Source: Gemmiger formicilis (GTDB taxonomy: Bacteria; Bacillota; Clostridia; Oscillospirales; Ruminococcaceae). From it: a stretch of DNA of 64,000 nt. Positions 62,217 to 64,000 of the stretch are shown here, piece after piece; position 1 is the first letter of the stretch; every line of letters starts with the position of its first letter. The stretch spans positions 1 through 64,000 of the forward strand of contig NZ_WQOH01000014.1 in assembly GCF_018784445.1 (NCBI RefSeq), written 5' to 3'. The position numbers were made by a program, and so were the translations under genes. The notes beneath the pieces were generated by a model. It was not told where the DNA came from, did no database searches, and saw nothing but the letters and a program-made list of their open reading frames with translations.

Positions 62217-62813
62217 ATGAATTACAACAACAGCGAATTTCTCGCGTCCTACGGCCTGTCCCGCCAGCTGCCGGACAGCGACCGCCCCGAGATCGTTTTC
62301 TCTGGCCGCTCCAACGTCGGCAAGTCGAGCCTCATCAACAAGCTCTGCAACCGCAAAAAGCTGGCCCGCGTCAGTGCCACGCCGGGCAAAACGGCCACCA
62401 TCAACTTTTACCACGTCGATACGGCCTACTTCGTTGACTTGCCCGGCTACGGTTATGCCAAGGTTTCCAACGCTGAGCGCGAGCGGTGGGACGACTTGAT
62501 CAACAGCTACTTTGAGGCGGACAGAGCCGTCTGCCTGCTGGTGCAGCTGCTGGACAGCCGCCATGCCCCCAGCGCCGACGACGTGCAGATGCTTGAGTAC
62601 CTGCACTACCACCGCATTCCCTTTGTGGCGGCGCTGACCAAGGGCGATAAGCTGAAAAAGAGCGAGATGGCCACCCGCAAGGAAGAATTTGAAAGAATCT
62701 GCGCCCCTTACGGCTGCCAGGCCGTTGTGCTGACCAGCGCCGAGAACGGCCTGGGTATGGACGAACTGCGCGCTCTGCTGGAAGCCAGCATGGCAGCAGA
62801 GGACGAGGATTGA
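62217..62813 (+). CDS. engB: Ribosome biogenesis GTP-binding protein EngB (YsxC)
   Basis: This GTPase for 50S assembly has 198 residues. G1 GRSNVGKSS (about 31-39), the DLPGYGYAKVS box and TKGDKLKKSE are the family marks. lon-engB adjacency is classic in Firmicutes. The methyltransferase gene starts 3 bases after it. Confidence 0.96.
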   Translation: MNYNNSEFLASYGLSRQLPDSDRPEIVFSGRSNVGKSSLINKLCNRKKLARVSATPGKTATINFYHVDTAYFVDLPGYGYAKVSNAERERWDDLINSYFEADRAVCLLVQLLDSRHAPSADDVQMLEYLHYHRIPFVAALTKGDKLKKSEMATRKEEFERICAPYGCQAVVLTSAENGLGMDELRALLEASMAAEDED

Positions 62814-62816
62814 CCG

Positions 62817-63575
62817 ATGGCCTACAACGAGTTTGCCTATTTTTACGATGAGTTCAACGGCGAGGCCGACTACGACGCGCTGTACGGCTATGTGACCGAT
62901 GAGCTGAAAGCCCATGGTGTTGCCGACGGCATCCTGGCAGACCTGGGCTGCGGTACCGGTGATTTGACGCTGATGCTGACCCAGGCCGGGTACGATGTCA
63001 TCGGCATCGACCGCTCGGAGGAAATGCTCAGCGTCCTGCGGGAAAAGGCCGACGAGCTGGGCCTGACTGGCCGTCTGCTGCTGTTAAAGCAGGACCTGCT
63101 AGACCTGGACCTGTACGGCACTATCCGCGCGGCGGTGTCCACCTTTGACACGTACAGCCACATCGGCCCGCTGGACAATTTTGAAAAGGCCATCCGCAAG
63201 GCGGCCTATTTTATGGAGAAGGGCGGCGTGTTCATCTTCGATTTGAACACCCCCTACAAGCACCAAAAAATCCTGGCCGGGCAGACTTTTGACATTGAGG
63301 CTGAGGACGCCGACTGCCATTGGTCCAACCGCTATGACGAGACCGCACAGCGGGTGGATATCACCATCGATATCGACTACCACGAGACAGGGGAGCACTT
63401 CCGTGAGCAGTTCAGCGAGTACAGCTATGCACTGGACACTGTGACCGCCCTGCTGGAAAAGTACGGCTTTGCAGTGGCTAAAATGGCCGACGGCGAGAGC
63501 TTCGGCCCTGTACGCGCCGACAGCCCGCGCTGGATCTTCACGGCTGTCAAGCAATATACACAAGAGGTACAATAA
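62817..63575 (+). CDS. Class I SAM-dependent methyltransferase
   Basis: This 252-residue protein has SAM motif I LADLGCGTGDLTL at about 41-53, motif II VIGIDRSEEML, and the FDTYSHIG segment. The opening YNEFAYFYDEFNGEADYDAL is typical of a conserved Firmicute group often found beside hslO. The substrate is unknown. It abuts hslO. Confidence 0.9.
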   Translation: MAYNEFAYFYDEFNGEADYDALYGYVTDELKAHGVADGILADLGCGTGDLTLMLTQAGYDVIGIDRSEEMLSVLREKADELGLTGRLLLLKQDLLDLDLYGTIRAAVSTFDTYSHIGPLDNFEKAIRKAAYFMEKGGVFIFDLNTPYKHQKILAGQTFDIEAEDADCHWSNRYDETAQRVDITIDIDYHETGEHFREQFSEYSYALDTVTALLEKYGFAVAKMADGESFGPVRADSPRWIFTAVKQYTQEVQ

Positions 63576-64000
63576 ATGGAACAGAATCATAATATGCTGC
63601 GCGGTATCTCCGAGAACGGCGGCATCGTATTTTACGGCGTAGATTCTACGGAAATAGTCCGCGAAATGGAGCGTCTGCACAAGACCAGCGCTGTTACCAC
63701 TGCTGCGTTGGGCCGCCTGTTGACCGCCGCGTCAATGATGGGCATTATGCTCAAAAGCACCCAAGACTCGGTGACTTTGCAGATCAAGGGCGGCGGCCCC
63801 GCAGGCCGTTTGCTGGCTGTCTCCGACGGTACCGGCAATGTCAAGGGCTATGTGGAGCACCCAGTCGTGGAGCTGCCCCCGCGGGCGGACGGCCACCTGA
63901 ACGTGGGTGCAGCCGTCGGCAAAGACGGCACGCTGGATGTTATCCGCGATTTGGGCATGCGGGAGCCATACATCGGCCAGGTGCCGCTGACCTCTGGCGA
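63576..64000 (+). CDS. hslO: 33 kDa chaperonin Hsp33 (start only, cut by window end)
   Basis: The frame starts with the ATG immediately after the methyltransferase stop and stays open to the end of the window (141 codons). The translation (LRGISENGGIVFYGVDSTEIVREM..., GRLLTAASMMGIMLK, ITLQIKGGGPAGRLLAVSDG-like) is the N-terminal domain of Hsp33, the redox-activated holdase chaperone. The C-terminal zinc-binding Cys region is outside the window. Confidence 0.93.
   Translation, partial: MEQNHNMLRGISENGGIVFYGVDSTEIVREMERLHKTSAVTTAALGRLLTAASMMGIMLKSTQDSVTLQIKGGGPAGRLLAVSDGTGNVKGYVEHPVVELPPRADGHLNVGAAVGKDGTLDVIRDLGMREPYIGQVPLTSG

Overview
The window is one contiguous piece of a GC-rich, low-repeat chromosome from an anaerobic Clostridia-type Firmicute, most likely Oscillospiraceae/Ruminococcaceae close to Gemmiger, Subdoligranulum or Faecalibacterium. 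This placement is inferred from gene order (yqfC-yqfD-phoH-ybeY-dgkA-era-yqzL-recO; spoIIGA-sigE-sigG; rplS-lepB-rbgA-rnhB-yraN; tig-clpP-clpX) and from the sporulation genes. No 16S gene is present, so it is not proven.

Layout. 1-8 kb: xpt (minus) diverges from a complete branched-chain amino acid ABC importer (livK, then livHMGF), followed by a GntR-controlled two-gene ABC system. 8-15 kb: DUF4364 and S1-domain genes on the minus strand, then a plus-strand translation/cofactor block (DUF951, prfA, ywlC, coaE, a lytic transglycosylase, an M18 aminopeptidase) ending at tRNA-Thr(CGU). 15-18 kb: minus-strand ogt, a YjdF-like membrane protein, a small Cys-rich protein and a YlbJ-like sporulation membrane protein. 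18-26 kb: the conserved yqfC to mutS2 block. 26-29 kb: an orphan protein, a TetR regulator and a radical SAM enzyme. 29-34 kb: sporulation sigma genes spoIIGA, sigE and sigG, a divergent unknown, an HAD phosphatase, a YlmC/YmxH protein and a ComEA-like protein. 34-38 kb: ppk, an SRPBCC-like protein and an M23/M50 pair resembling SpoIVFA/SpoIVFB. 38-41 kb: a sortase-type surface protein with a G10 tract beside its promoter. 41-50 kb: a radical SAM/DUF2344 pair, the rplS operon, thrC, a phosphoesterase and a large membrane protein. 50-64 kb: proteostasis (tig, clpP, clpX, CIRCE-groES-groEL, lon, start of hslO) interleaved with vanZ-like, a class B PBP, a lipid kinase, engB and a methyltransferase.

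How the genes work together. At least seven loci belong to endosporulation (ylbJ-like, yqfC, yqfD, spoIIGA/sigE, sigG, ymxH, M23/M50), so the mother-cell and forespore programmes appear present, although one membrane protease is unusually short. The second theme is protein quality control, with a perfect HrcA operator in front of groESL. Two families of short palindromic repeats are scattered through the intergenic regions. One copy lies inside the open frame of the ylbJ-like gene and another supplies the stop codon of the spoIVFB-like gene.

I found no CRISPR array, intact transposase, phage module or defence island. The most unusual signals are the repeats that edit coding ends, the homopolymeric tract at the surface-protein promoter, and the TetR/radical SAM/orphan cluster.
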